Shown here: in pieces, positions 36,129-45,161 of the stretch
Layout of the letters: the number at the start of each line of letters is the position of its first letter
Position numbering within the stretch: the first letter of the stretch is position 1
NCBI RefSeq assembly: GCF_015160855.1
Contig: NZ_CP063373.1
Span: 9,213,001-9,277,000 of the forward strand
Source of the DNA: Streptomyces ferrugineus
Lineage (GTDB): Bacteria > Actinomycetota > Actinomycetes > Streptomycetales > Streptomycetaceae
Direction of reading: 5' to 3'
DNA length: 64,000 nucleotides
The notes under the pieces: model-generated
Told to the model about the DNA's origin: nothing
Databases searched by the model: none
Seen by the model: only the letters and a program-made list of their open reading frames with translations
Made by a program: the position numbers and the translations under genes

Positions 36129-36800
36129 GTGGAGGACAGGGTGCGGGTGGTCATCGCCGAGGACTCGGTGCTGCTCAGGGAGGGGCTGACCCGGCTGTTG
36201 ACCGACCGTGGACATGAGGTCGTCGCGGGGGTCGGGGACGGCGACGCGCTGGTCAAGACCATCGCGGAGCTGGACGGACAGGGCGAGCTGCCGGACGTGG
36301 TGGTCGCGGACGTGAGGATGCCGCCGACGCATACCGACGAGGGAGTGCGGGCGGCCGTGCTGCTGCGCAAGTCACACCCCGGCCTCGGGGTACTCGTGCT
36401 GTCGCAGTACGTGGAGGAGCGGTACGCCACGGAGCTGCTGGCCGGTTCCAGCCACGGGGTCGGCTATCTGCTGAAGGACCGCGTGGCGGAGGTCCGGGAA
36501 TTCGTGGACGCGGTGGTGCGCGTCGCCCAGGGGGGTACGGCCCTCGACCCGGAGGTCGTCGCCCAGCTGCTGGGCCGCAGCCGTAAGCAGGACGTGCTCG
36601 CGGGGCTCACCCCACGGGAGCGGGAGGTCCTGGGGCTGATGGCCGAAGGGCGGACCAACTCGGCCATCGCCCGGCAGCTCGTGGTGAGCGACGGCGCCGT
36701 GGAGAAGCACGTCAGCAACATCTTCCTCAAGCTCGGGCTGTCCCAGAGCGACGGGGATCACCGGCGTGTGCTCGCGGTTCTCACCTACCTGAACTCCTGA
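36129..36800 (+). CDS. NarL/LuxR-type response regulator
   Basis: Starting at the GTG at 36129 (MEDRVRVVIAEDSVLLREGL) gives 223 residues; an ATG at 36102 is an alternative. The receiver domain has the acidic pair E11/D12, phospho-acceptor D61 in VVVADVRMPP and Lys in YLLKDRV. The C-terminal LuxR helix-turn-helix reads LTPREREVLGLMAEGRTNSA and SDGAVEKHVSNIFLKLGL. It is the only regulator beside the two kinases, and lies between them and korAB, so it may control korAB, nuo, or both. Confidence 0.92.
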   Translation: MEDRVRVVIAEDSVLLREGLTRLLTDRGHEVVAGVGDGDALVKTIAELDGQGELPDVVVADVRMPPTHTDEGVRAAVLLRKSHPGLGVLVLSQYVEERYATELLAGSSHGVGYLLKDRVAEVREFVDAVVRVAQGGTALDPEVVAQLLGRSRKQDVLAGLTPREREVLGLMAEGRTNSAIARQLVVSDGAVEKHVSNIFLKLGLSQSDGDHRRVLAVLTYLNS

Positions 36801-37074
36801 TGGAGCGACACCGTGTCAGTGAAGTGGGTGACCGGTCCCGCGGCATCCACCGGGCGGGCGCGAGCACGGCAACCGAAGAAAGAACAGGGAGCGTCTTTCA
36901 AAGCAGCGCCGGGGGGCGTGTATTCATGACAACTCAGGGTGGCGAAGCGTCTCAAATCCATGTCCGTCATGCGAATGGCCCGGGGAGGGCGACCTTTGCG
37001 GACGTAGGGTTGATCCTGGGAAGGCTTGCGGGAAGGCCATGCCCAGACAGCCGCCTCGAAGGAGGTCCAGTTCA

Positions 37075-39003
37075 GTGACCAGCCAGGTCAGTAGCCCAGC
37101 GGAGCAGGCCGACGAAGCCGTCGTGGGAGAGCAGCGCAAACCGGCAGGGACAAAGGATGTCCGCCGGCTGGACCGAGTGATCATTCGTTTCGCGGGGGAC
37201 TCGGGCGACGGTATGCAGCTCACCGGCGACCGTTTCACGTCGGAGACGGCGTCCTTCGGCAATGACCTGTCGACGCTGCCGAACTTCCCCGCGGAGATCC
37301 GTGCTCCCGCCGGGACCCTGCCGGGTGTGTCCTCCTTCCAGCTGCACTTCGCCGACCACGACATCCTCACGCCGGGCGATGCGCCGAACGTGCTGGTGGC
37401 GATGAACCCGGCGGCGCTGAAGGCGAACATCGGGGATCTGCCGCGGGGTGCGGAGATCATCGTCAACACGGACGAGTTCACCAAGCGGGCGATGCAGAAG
37501 GTGGGCTATGCCACCTCGCCGCTGGAGGACGGCTCGCTGGACGGCTACAGCCTGCATCCGGTGCCGCTGACGACGCTGACGGTGCAGGCGCTGAAGGGGT
37601 TCGACCTGACGCGCAAGGAGGCCGAGCGCAGTAAGAACATGTTCGCGCTGGGTCTGCTGTCGTGGATGTACCACCGGCCGACGGAGGGCACGGAGAAGTT
37701 CCTGACGTCGAAGTTCGCCAGGAAGCCCGATATCGCGGCGGCGAACATCGCGGCGTTCCGGGCGGGCTGGAACTTCGGGGAGACGACCGAGGACTTCGCG
37801 GTCTCCTATGAGATCGCACCGGCGACGACGGCGTTCCCGGTGGGCACCTACCGGAACATCTCCGGGAATCTGGCCCTGTCCTACGGTCTGATCGCCGCGT
37901 CCCGGCAGGCGGACCTGCCGTTGTATCTGGGCTCGTATCCGATCACTCCGGCCTCGGACATCCTGCACGAGCTGAGCCGGCACAAGAACTTCGGGGTGCG
38001 CACCTTCCAGGCCGAGGACGAGATCGCCGGAATCGGTGCGGCGCTGGGGGCGGCCTTCGGCGGGTCGCTGGCGGTGACCACGACGTCCGGCCCGGGTGTG
38101 GCGTTGAAGTCGGAGACCGTCGGGCTGGCGGTCTCGCTCGAGCTGCCGCTGCTGGTGATCGACATCCAGCGCGGCGGGCCGTCGACGGGGCTGCCGACCA
38201 AGACCGAGCAGGCGGACCTGCTGCAGGCGATGTTCGGCCGCAACGGGGAGGCGCCGGTACCGGTGGTGGCCCCGTGCACGCCGGCGGACTGTTTCGACGC
38301 GGCGCTGGAGGCGGCGCGGATCGCGCTGACCTACCGCACGCCGGTGATGCTGCTCTCCGACGGCTATCTGGCCAACGGCTCCGAGCCGTGGCGGATCCCC
38401 GAGCTGGATGAGCTGCCGGACCTGACCGTGCAGTTCGCCCAGGGGCCGAACCACACCCTGGAGGACGGCAGCGAGGTGTTCTGGCCGTACAAGCGGGATG
38501 CGCACACCCTGGCCCGGCCGTGGGCGGTTCCGGGCACGCCGGGGCTGGAGCACCGCATCGGCGGGATCGAGAAGGAGGACGGCACGGGCAACATCTCCTA
38601 CGCGCCGGCCAACCACGACTTCATGGTGCGGACCCGGCAGGCCAAGATCGACGGTATCGAGGTGCCGGATCTCGAGGTGGACGATCCGCACGGGGCGACG
38701 ACGCTGGTGCTGGGGTGGGGGTCGACGTACGGGCCGATCACGGCCGCGGTCCGTCGGCTGCACACCGCCGGTGAGTCGATCGCGCAGGCTCATCTGCGGC
38801 ATCTGAATCCGTTCCCGCGCAACCTGGGCGTGGTACTCGGCGGCTACGACAAGGTGGTGATCCCCGAGATGAACCTCGGCCAGCTCGCCACCCTCATCCG
38901 GGCGAAGTACCTGGTGGACGCACACTCGTACAACCAGGTCAACGGCATGCCGTTCAAAGCGGAACAGCTTGCCAAGGCTCTCAAGGAGGCCATCGATGCC
39001 TGA
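37075..39003 (+). CDS. korA: 2-oxoacid:ferredoxin oxidoreductase, fused gamma-alpha subunit (KorA)
   Basis: The GTG at 37075 is chosen because an AAGGAGG ribosome site lies 8 bases upstream; the product has 642 residues. The N-terminal third is the gamma domain (FAGDSGDGMQLTGDRFTSET), followed by the alpha domain with the substrate and CoA region YPITPASDILHEL, FQAEDEIAGIGAALGAAFGG and TTTSGPGVALKSE. With KorB it oxidises 2-oxoglutarate to succinyl-CoA and reduces ferredoxin. It overlaps korB by 8 bases. Confidence 0.93.
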   Translation: MTSQVSSPAEQADEAVVGEQRKPAGTKDVRRLDRVIIRFAGDSGDGMQLTGDRFTSETASFGNDLSTLPNFPAEIRAPAGTLPGVSSFQLHFADHDILTPGDAPNVLVAMNPAALKANIGDLPRGAEIIVNTDEFTKRAMQKVGYATSPLEDGSLDGYSLHPVPLTTLTVQALKGFDLTRKEAERSKNMFALGLLSWMYHRPTEGTEKFLTSKFARKPDIAAANIAAFRAGWNFGETTEDFAVSYEIAPATTAFPVGTYRNISGNLALSYGLIAASRQADLPLYLGSYPITPASDILHELSRHKNFGVRTFQAEDEIAGIGAALGAAFGGSLAVTTTSGPGVALKSETVGLAVSLELPLLVIDIQRGGPSTGLPTKTEQADLLQAMFGRNGEAPVPVVAPCTPADCFDAALEAARIALTYRTPVMLLSDGYLANGSEPWRIPELDELPDLTVQFAQGPNHTLEDGSEVFWPYKRDAHTLARPWAVPGTPGLEHRIGGIEKEDGTGNISYAPANHDFMVRTRQAKIDGIEVPDLEVDDPHGATTLVLGWGSTYGPITAAVRRLHTAGESIAQAHLRHLNPFPRNLGVVLGGYDKVVIPEMNLGQLATLIRAKYLVDAHSYNQVNGMPFKAEQLAKALKEAIDA

Positions 39004-40075
39004 GACGTCCGCGGAAGGCACGGGCACGATCGAGGCACTCTCGCTCGTCCCCAAGGCCGAGGCCCGCCAGTCCATGAAGGACTTCAAGTCCGATCAGGAA
39101 GTGCGCTGGTGCCCCGGCTGCGGTGACTACGCGATCCTGGCCGCGGTGCAGGGCTTCATGCCGGAGCTGGGACTGGCCAAGGAGAACATCGTCTTCGTCT
39201 CGGGCATCGGCTGCTCCTCCCGCTTCCCGTACTACATGAACACCTACGGCATGCACTCCATCCACGGCCGCGCCCCCGCCATCGCGACCGGCCTGGCCAC
39301 CTCACGCCGCGATCTGAGCGTCTGGGTGGTCACCGGTGACGGAGACGCCCTGTCGATCGGCGGCAACCACCTCATCCACGCCCTGCGCCGCAACGTGAAC
39401 CTGAAGATCCTGCTGTTCAACAACCGGATCTACGGCCTGACCAAGGGCCAGTACTCCCCGACCTCCGAGGTCGGCAAGATCACCAAGTCGACGCCGATGG
39501 GCTCGCTGGACGCACCCTTCAACCCGGTCTCCCTCGCCATCGGCGCGGAGGCGTCCTTCGTGGCCCGCACCGTCGACTCCGACCGCAAGCACCTCACCCA
39601 GGTGCTGCGCGAGGCGGCCGCCCACCAGGGCACCGCACTGATCGAGATCTACCAGAACTGCAACATCTTCAACGACGGCGCCTTCGAGGTCCTCAAGGAC
39701 AAGCAGCAGGCCGAGGAGGCGGTGATCCGCCTGGAACACGGACAGCCCATCCGCTTCGGCGCCGACGGCAACCGCGGCGTCGTACGCGACACCCGGACCG
39801 GCGACCTGAAGGTGGTGACGGTCACCCCGGACAACGAGGCGCAGATCCTGGTCCACGACGCCCACTCCGCGTCCCCGACCACCGCCTTCGCCCTGTCCCG
39901 GCTGGCCGACCCGGACACCCTGCACCACACCCCGATCGGCGTGTTCCGCTCGGTGGACCGGCCGGTGTACGACACCCAGATGGCCGACCAGCTGGACACC
40001 GCGATCGAGCAGAACGGCAAGGGAGACCTGGCGGCACTGCTGGCGGGTGGAGACACCTGGACGGTCGTGGGCTGA
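38996..40075 (+). CDS. korB: 2-oxoacid:ferredoxin oxidoreductase, beta subunit (KorB)
   Basis: The 359-residue protein starts at 38996 and binds thiamine diphosphate and one [4Fe-4S] cluster. Visible are RWCPGCGDY with C39 and C42, GIGCSSR with C73, TPP-Mg motif VVTGDGDALSIGGNH, and YQNCNIF with C222; these four Cys match the cluster ligands of known beta subunits. The start lies inside the end of korA, so translation is coupled. A terminator follows. 2-oxoglutarate is the likeliest substrate from the family; pyruvate is possible. Confidence 0.93.
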   Translation: MPETSAEGTGTIEALSLVPKAEARQSMKDFKSDQEVRWCPGCGDYAILAAVQGFMPELGLAKENIVFVSGIGCSSRFPYYMNTYGMHSIHGRAPAIATGLATSRRDLSVWVVTGDGDALSIGGNHLIHALRRNVNLKILLFNNRIYGLTKGQYSPTSEVGKITKSTPMGSLDAPFNPVSLAIGAEASFVARTVDSDRKHLTQVLREAAAHQGTALIEIYQNCNIFNDGAFEVLKDKQQAEEAVIRLEHGQPIRFGADGNRGVVRDTRTGDLKVVTVTPDNEAQILVHDAHSASPTTAFALSRLADPDTLHHTPIGVFRSVDRPVYDTQMADQLDTAIEQNGKGDLAALLAGGDTWTVVG

Positions 40076-40105
40076 CCGGCGTTCGAGCGGCGGGAACGGA
40101 ATTGA

Positions 40106-40135
40106 GGGCCTGGGTGCCGCGCGGCACCCAGGCCC
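40106..40135 (+). terminator. Terminator after korB
   Basis: Perfect 13-bp stem GGGCCTGGGTGCC/GGCACCCAGGCCC with a GCGC loop, 30 bases past the korB stop. Confidence 0.88.
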
Positions 40136-40273
40136 CCGACGTCAGGCGTCAGGTGTCAGGCGTCGAAGATATCGGGGCAGGTCGCACCGGAATTGCTCCC
40201 CGGTAGGCGCGGGGAGTCTCCCGGACGGCGGACGATGCGGACCGACAACGGGTCCATGAGATCCGGGCTCCCC

Positions 40274-40786
40274 TCAGTGACGTGGTGACTCGGAATCGGA
40301 GTCAGGGCCTACGACCCACCATTCCTCCAGATCGTCCAGCCGTTCGTCCATGACGGCATCGACGGCCCTGCCGACTCTCGCCTCGAAGGACTCCGGCGGC
40401 AGGTGTTCCCGGGCCCAGGCCGTCCGTTGCCAGTACTCCGCGAAGATGGCGTTGCCCCGCAGTACCTTCAGGTGCCCGAGGAGTTCGCTCCGGTCGATGA
40501 TCCCGACGCGGTGGGTCAGCAGAATGAGCCCGTACTGCGCATTGGCGTTCAGCAGCTGGCGGCGCTTGTCCTCGGTCAGGTCGGGCCAGCCGCTCAGGGT
40601 CTCGGCCAGCACCGGATCGTCCATCGCACGGGTCAGCTGCGCCAGGAAGAGGCTCTGCAGCCGGATCGCGTTCGCCCGGTGCAGTTCGTCGGCGATCCGT
40701 TGGTACCCGTCCGCCATGCGGCCGAACTGCTGGACAGCCTGTTGAAGCAGTTCCAGCATCGGCTCCGACTGGTTCGGCACCGTCAT
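40274..40786 (-). CDS. DUF6082-like streptomycete protein
   Basis: The start MTVPNQSEPMLELLQQAVQQ at 40786 follows a GGGGAGAGG site; 170 residues result. The protein is mostly helical, with ANAIRLQSLFLAQLTRAMDD and EYWQRTAWAREHLPPESFEA, a pattern I recognise as DUF6082, common in streptomycetes and of unknown function. It has no signal peptide, membrane segment or catalytic motif. It converges with korB and is not obviously linked to neighbours. Confidence 0.72.
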   Translation of the reverse strand: MTVPNQSEPMLELLQQAVQQFGRMADGYQRIADELHRANAIRLQSLFLAQLTRAMDDPVLAETLSGWPDLTEDKRRQLLNANAQYGLILLTHRVGIIDRSELLGHLKVLRGNAIFAEYWQRTAWAREHLPPESFEARVGRAVDAVMDERLDDLEEWWVVGPDSDSESPRH

Positions 40787-40867
40787 GCCCCTCTCCCCCG
40801 ATCCGCCAGCCACCGTCGCATCACGCATCCAGAGTGCAAGCCGGCGCGGGAAGCGGAAAGGGGGCGG

Positions 40868-41272
40868 TCAAGCCCGGCGCTTCGCCGCGTCATACGCCTC
40901 CCGCGCCTTCTGCACCTCCCCCATCCGCTCCTCGGTCCACAGCGCCAGCCCCCGCACCTGCTGCGCCGCCTCGCGGCCCAGGTCGGTCAGGGAGTAGTCG
41001 ACCCTCGGGGGGATCACCGGCTTGGCGTCGCGGTGGACCAGGCCGTCGCGCTCCAGGGTCTGGAGGGTCTGGGTCAGCATCTTCTCGCTGACCCGGCCGA
41101 TCGCACGGCGCAGTTCGCTGAAGCGGTAGGGGCGCTCCAGCAACTCGATCAGGACCAGGACGCCCCAGCGGCTGGTGACGTGCTCAAGGACCAGTCGGTA
41201 CGGGCACATCTGCTCGCCGACGCCGATGTCGTACCTGCTCGTCGTCGCGCTCACCGCGTCACTTACTGCCAT
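40868..41272 (-). CDS. HxlR-family transcriptional regulator
   Basis: The 134-residue protein has the HxlR winged helix: CPYRLVLEHVTSRWGVLVLI, ELLERPYRFSELRRAIGRVS and KMLTQTLQTLERDGLVHRDA. Cys23 near the start of the domain is the residue that senses oxidants or electrophiles in several relatives. It is divergent from a QorB-like quinone reductase gene, and an inverted repeat AGTACC/GGTACT lies between them, so it probably represses that gene and itself. Confidence 0.92.
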   Translation of the reverse strand: MAVSDAVSATTSRYDIGVGEQMCPYRLVLEHVTSRWGVLVLIELLERPYRFSELRRAIGRVSEKMLTQTLQTLERDGLVHRDAKPVIPPRVDYSLTDLGREAAQQVRGLALWTEERMGEVQKAREAYDAAKRRA

Positions 41273-41275
41273 ATC

Positions 41276-41300
41276 AGTACCTTACTTCAAAGTGGGTACT
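41276..41300. promoter_or_regulatory. Putative HxlR operator
   Basis: Inverted repeat AGTACC-N13-GGTACT, with partial further symmetry (ACTT/AAAGT) inside. It starts 3 bases upstream of the hxlR ATG and ends 60 bases before the divergent gene. Confidence 0.6.
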
Positions 41301-41360
41301 TTCGTTCAGTAAGCGCATCCCCTAGGGTTAGTGCCAACGCACCCACAAGGAGTTCTGATC

Positions 41361-42215
41361 ATGAGCATCGTCGTCACCGGAGCCACCGGACACCTGGGCC
41401 GCCACGTCGTGGAGCAGCTACTGGAGAAGGTCCCGGCGGGCCAGGTGACCGCCGTCGTCCGCACCCCCGAGAAGGCCGCCGACCTCGCCGAGCGCGGCGT
41501 GAAGATCGCCGTCGCCGACTACAACGCCCCCGAGACCTTCGACGGGCTCCTCGCGGCCGGCGACAAGGTGCTGCTCATATCCGGCAACGAGTTCGACAAG
41601 GGCCGCGTCGGCCAGCACCAGGTCGTCATCGACGCCGCCAAGGCAGCCGGCGTCGCCCTGCTCGCGTACACCAGCGCGCCCGGCGCCCTGACCGCCGCCC
41701 TCGCCGACGACCACCGCGGCACCGAGAAGGCGCTCCTGGAGTCCGGCCTGCCCTACACGCTGCTGCGCAACGGCTGGTACCACGAGAACTACACCGAGAA
41801 CCTCGCCCCGGTCCTGCAGTACAACGCGGTCACCCACGCCGCCGGCGAGGGCCGCGTCTCCTCCGCCTCCCGCGCCGACTACGCCGCCGCCGCGGTCGCC
41901 GTACTGACCGGCGAGGGCCACGAGAACAAGACGTACGAGCTGGGCGGCGACGTCGCCTGGAGCTTCGCCGAGTACGCGGCCGAGCTGAGCCGGCAGACCG
42001 GCAAGGAGATCGCCGAGAACCCGGTCACCGTCGAGGCGTACACCGGAATCCTGGTCGGCGCCGGGCTGCCGGAGCCGGTCGCCGCGATCCTCGCCGGTGT
42101 GGACGCCTCCGTGGCGCAGGGCGAGCTGGTCGTGGACAGCGGGGACCTGTCCCGCTTGGTCGGACGGCCGACCACGCCGCTGGCCGACGCGGTCGCGGCC
42201 GCACTCAAGGGCTGA
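41361..42215 (+). CDS. NAD(P)-dependent QorB-like quinone oxidoreductase (NmrA-type SDR)
   Basis: The ATG at 41361 has an AAGGAG site upstream; 284 residues result. The N-terminus MSIVVTGATGHLGRHVVEQL is the NADPH-binding motif, and VLLISGNEFDKGRVGQHQVV, LAYTSAPGA and YTLLRNGWYHENYTENL are closely like QorB (QOR2) of enteric bacteria, which reduces quinones. Together with the divergent HxlR gene this looks like an electrophile- or quinone-response pair. A long hairpin follows the gene. Confidence 0.9.
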   Translation: MSIVVTGATGHLGRHVVEQLLEKVPAGQVTAVVRTPEKAADLAERGVKIAVADYNAPETFDGLLAAGDKVLLISGNEFDKGRVGQHQVVIDAAKAAGVALLAYTSAPGALTAALADDHRGTEKALLESGLPYTLLRNGWYHENYTENLAPVLQYNAVTHAAGEGRVSSASRADYAAAAVAVLTGEGHENKTYELGGDVAWSFAEYAAELSRQTGKEIAENPVTVEAYTGILVGAGLPEPVAAILAGVDASVAQGELVVDSGDLSRLVGRPTTPLADAVAAALKG

Positions 42216-42297
42216 GGTTCCCCGGCCCCGCCCCCGACCTCCCGACCCCCGCCCTCCCGGCCCTCACCCCCGCCCTCCCGGCCCGGGCTCCCGTCGA

Positions 42298-42345
42298 CCC
42301 CCGCCTGTCATGACCGTATGCCGATACGGGCATGACAGGCGGGGG
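42298..42345. terminator. Long perfect hairpin between the QorB-like gene and rarD
   Basis: 15-bp outer stem CCCCCGCCTGTCATG/CATGACAGGCGGGGG plus a 6-bp inner stem CCGTAT/ATACGG, with unpaired bases between. It should end the upstream plus-strand transcript. Confidence 0.85.
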
Positions 42346-42412
42346 CGTTCGGCGTTACCTTCGTGCGAGCCGACGTAAGGACGCGGCCGCATGAGGGTGC
42401 TGAGGAGGGGCC

Positions 42413-43366
42413 GTGACCGGGAAGTCCAGGGGTGAGCGGCGGATAGGTCTGCTGAACGGCTTCGCGGCGTACGGCATGTGGGGGCTGGTCCCCCTCTTCT
42501 GGCCGCTGCTGAAGCCCGCCGGGGCGGTCGAGATCCTGGCCCACCGGATGGCCTGGTCCCTCGTCTTCGTGGCGGTCGCGCTGGTCGTCGTGCGCCGCTG
42601 GGCCTGGGCGGGTGAGCTGATACGGCAGCCCCGGCGGCTGGCGCTGGTCGCCGTGGCCGCCGGCGTGATCACCGTCAACTGGGGCGTCTACATCTGGTCC
42701 GTGAACACGGGCCATGTGGTGGAGGCCTCGCTCGGGTACTTCATCAACCCCCTCGTCACGATCGCGATGGGCGTGCTGCTCCTCAAGGAGCGGCTGCGGC
42801 CCGTGCAGTGGGCGGCGGTCGCGATCGGCTTCGCGGCCGTGGTCGTACTGACCGTGGGGTACGGCCAGCCGCCGTGGATCTCTCTCGTCCTCGCGTTCTC
42901 CTTCGCCACGTACGGGCTGGTCAAGAAGAAGGTCAACCTCGGCGGCGTCGAGTCGCTGGCCGTGGAGACCGCGATCCAGTTCCTGCCCGCCGTGGCGTAT
43001 CTGGTCTGGTTGACGGCACAGGGGGAGTCGACGTTCACGTCGGAGGGGCCCGGGCACGTGGCGCTGCTCGCGGCCGCCGGAGTCGTCACCGCCCTGCCAC
43101 TGGTCTGCTTCGGCGCGGCCGCGATACGGGTGCCGCTGTCGACGCTGGGGCTGCTCCAGTACCTGACGCCGGTCTTCCAGTTCCTGCTCGGGGTCCTGTA
43201 CTTCCACGAGGCGATGCCGGCCGAGCGGTGGGCCGGGTTCGCGCTGGTGTGGCTGGCGTTGTCGCTGCTGACGGCGGATGCGTGGCGCTCCGCTCGGCGG
43301 AGCAGGGTGGCCGAGCTCAACGTGGAGCGGGTCGAGAAGCCGGCCTCCGCCGCAGTGGATGCCTGA
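42413..43366 (+). CDS. rarD: EamA family transporter RarD
   Basis: The GTG at 42413 follows GAGGAGGGG, giving 317 residues with ten helices in two EamA halves. RarD features include GLLNGFAAYGMWGLVPLFWP, EILAHRMAWSLVFV, NWGVYIWSVNTGHVVEASLG and the conserved FINPLVTIAMGVLLLKERL. RarD proteins are permeases of uncertain substrate, first linked to chloramphenicol sensitivity. It stands alone downstream of a terminator. Confidence 0.93.
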   Translation: MTGKSRGERRIGLLNGFAAYGMWGLVPLFWPLLKPAGAVEILAHRMAWSLVFVAVALVVVRRWAWAGELIRQPRRLALVAVAAGVITVNWGVYIWSVNTGHVVEASLGYFINPLVTIAMGVLLLKERLRPVQWAAVAIGFAAVVVLTVGYGQPPWISLVLAFSFATYGLVKKKVNLGGVESLAVETAIQFLPAVAYLVWLTAQGESTFTSEGPGHVALLAAAGVVTALPLVCFGAAAIRVPLSTLGLLQYLTPVFQFLLGVLYFHEAMPAERWAGFALVWLALSLLTADAWRSARRSRVAELNVERVEKPASAAVDA

Positions 43367-43498
43367 TCTGGGGGCTGCCGCTCCCAGGCCCCGCTCCGGC
43401 CCCGAAAGGGCCTCGTCCTCAGACGCCGGACGGGCTGATGCATGCCGACCGGCGATTCCCGTTGCGGCCCACTCCCCCACCCCCATATGAGTGGTCGC

Positions 43499-43975
43499 AT
43501 GACACAGGAACCCGGCACCACCCCAACACCCCTTCACTGGAAGGTCGTCATCGACTGCGCCGACCCCCAGTCCCAGGCCGACTTCTGGGCCGCCGCGCTG
43601 CACTACGAGGTCGAGGACAACAACGCCCTCATCGAGCGGCTCCTGGAACTCGGCGCACTGCCGCGGGAGGCCACCGTCGAGTTCCACGCCCGGCTCGCCT
43701 TCCGGGACCTGGTGGCCGTACGGCATCCGGACGACCCGTACGACAAGGACACCGGCACAGGGCTCGGGCGGCGGCTGCTGTTCCAGCGGGTGCCGGAGGA
43801 GAAGACCGTCAAGAACCGGCTGCATCTCGATCTGCACGCGGCGGTCGGCGAGCGCGAGGCCGAGGTCGAGCGACTGGAGGGGCTGGGGGCGAGTGTGCTG
43901 CGGCGAGTCAGGGAGCCGTCCGGGGAGTGGGCGCTGATGGCCGACCCGGAAGGGAACGAGTTCTGCGTGCAGTGA
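43499..43975 (+). CDS. VOC-family (glyoxalase-like) protein
   Basis: The start MTQEPGTTPTPLHWKVVIDC at 43499 gives 158 residues; an ATG at 43487 would add four. The vicinal-oxygen-chelate fold is seen as WKVVIDCADPQSQADFWAAA near the start, HLDLHAAVGEREAEVERLEG in the middle and ALMADPEGNEFCVQ at the end, the usual final strand with a metal-position Glu. Such proteins are lyases, dioxygenases or resistance proteins; none can be singled out. Confidence 0.88.
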   Translation: MTQEPGTTPTPLHWKVVIDCADPQSQADFWAAALHYEVEDNNALIERLLELGALPREATVEFHARLAFRDLVAVRHPDDPYDKDTGTGLGRRLLFQRVPEEKTVKNRLHLDLHAAVGEREAEVERLEGLGASVLRRVREPSGEWALMADPEGNEFCVQ

Positions 43976-44052
43976 CGGCCGGACAGGGTTTCACACGGGT
44001 TTCCACACAGGGTTTTCACTATTCGAACTCCGCGTCCGAATAGGACTCTTGA

Positions 44053-45102
<1,050 letters not shown>

Positions 45103-45111
45103 TCACCCCGA

Positions 45112-45161
45112 CTCAGCTCCTGGGCGGTTCGGCCGGCTCAGCTCCTGGGCGGTTCGGCCGG
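45112..45161. repeat. 25-base tandem duplication spanning a stop codon
   Basis: Two exact 25-base copies (45112-45136 and 45137-45161) lie head to tail at the 3' end of the next gene. The stop codon lies at the inner copy, leaving the outer copy as untranslated duplicate of the C-terminal codons. Confidence 0.95.
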
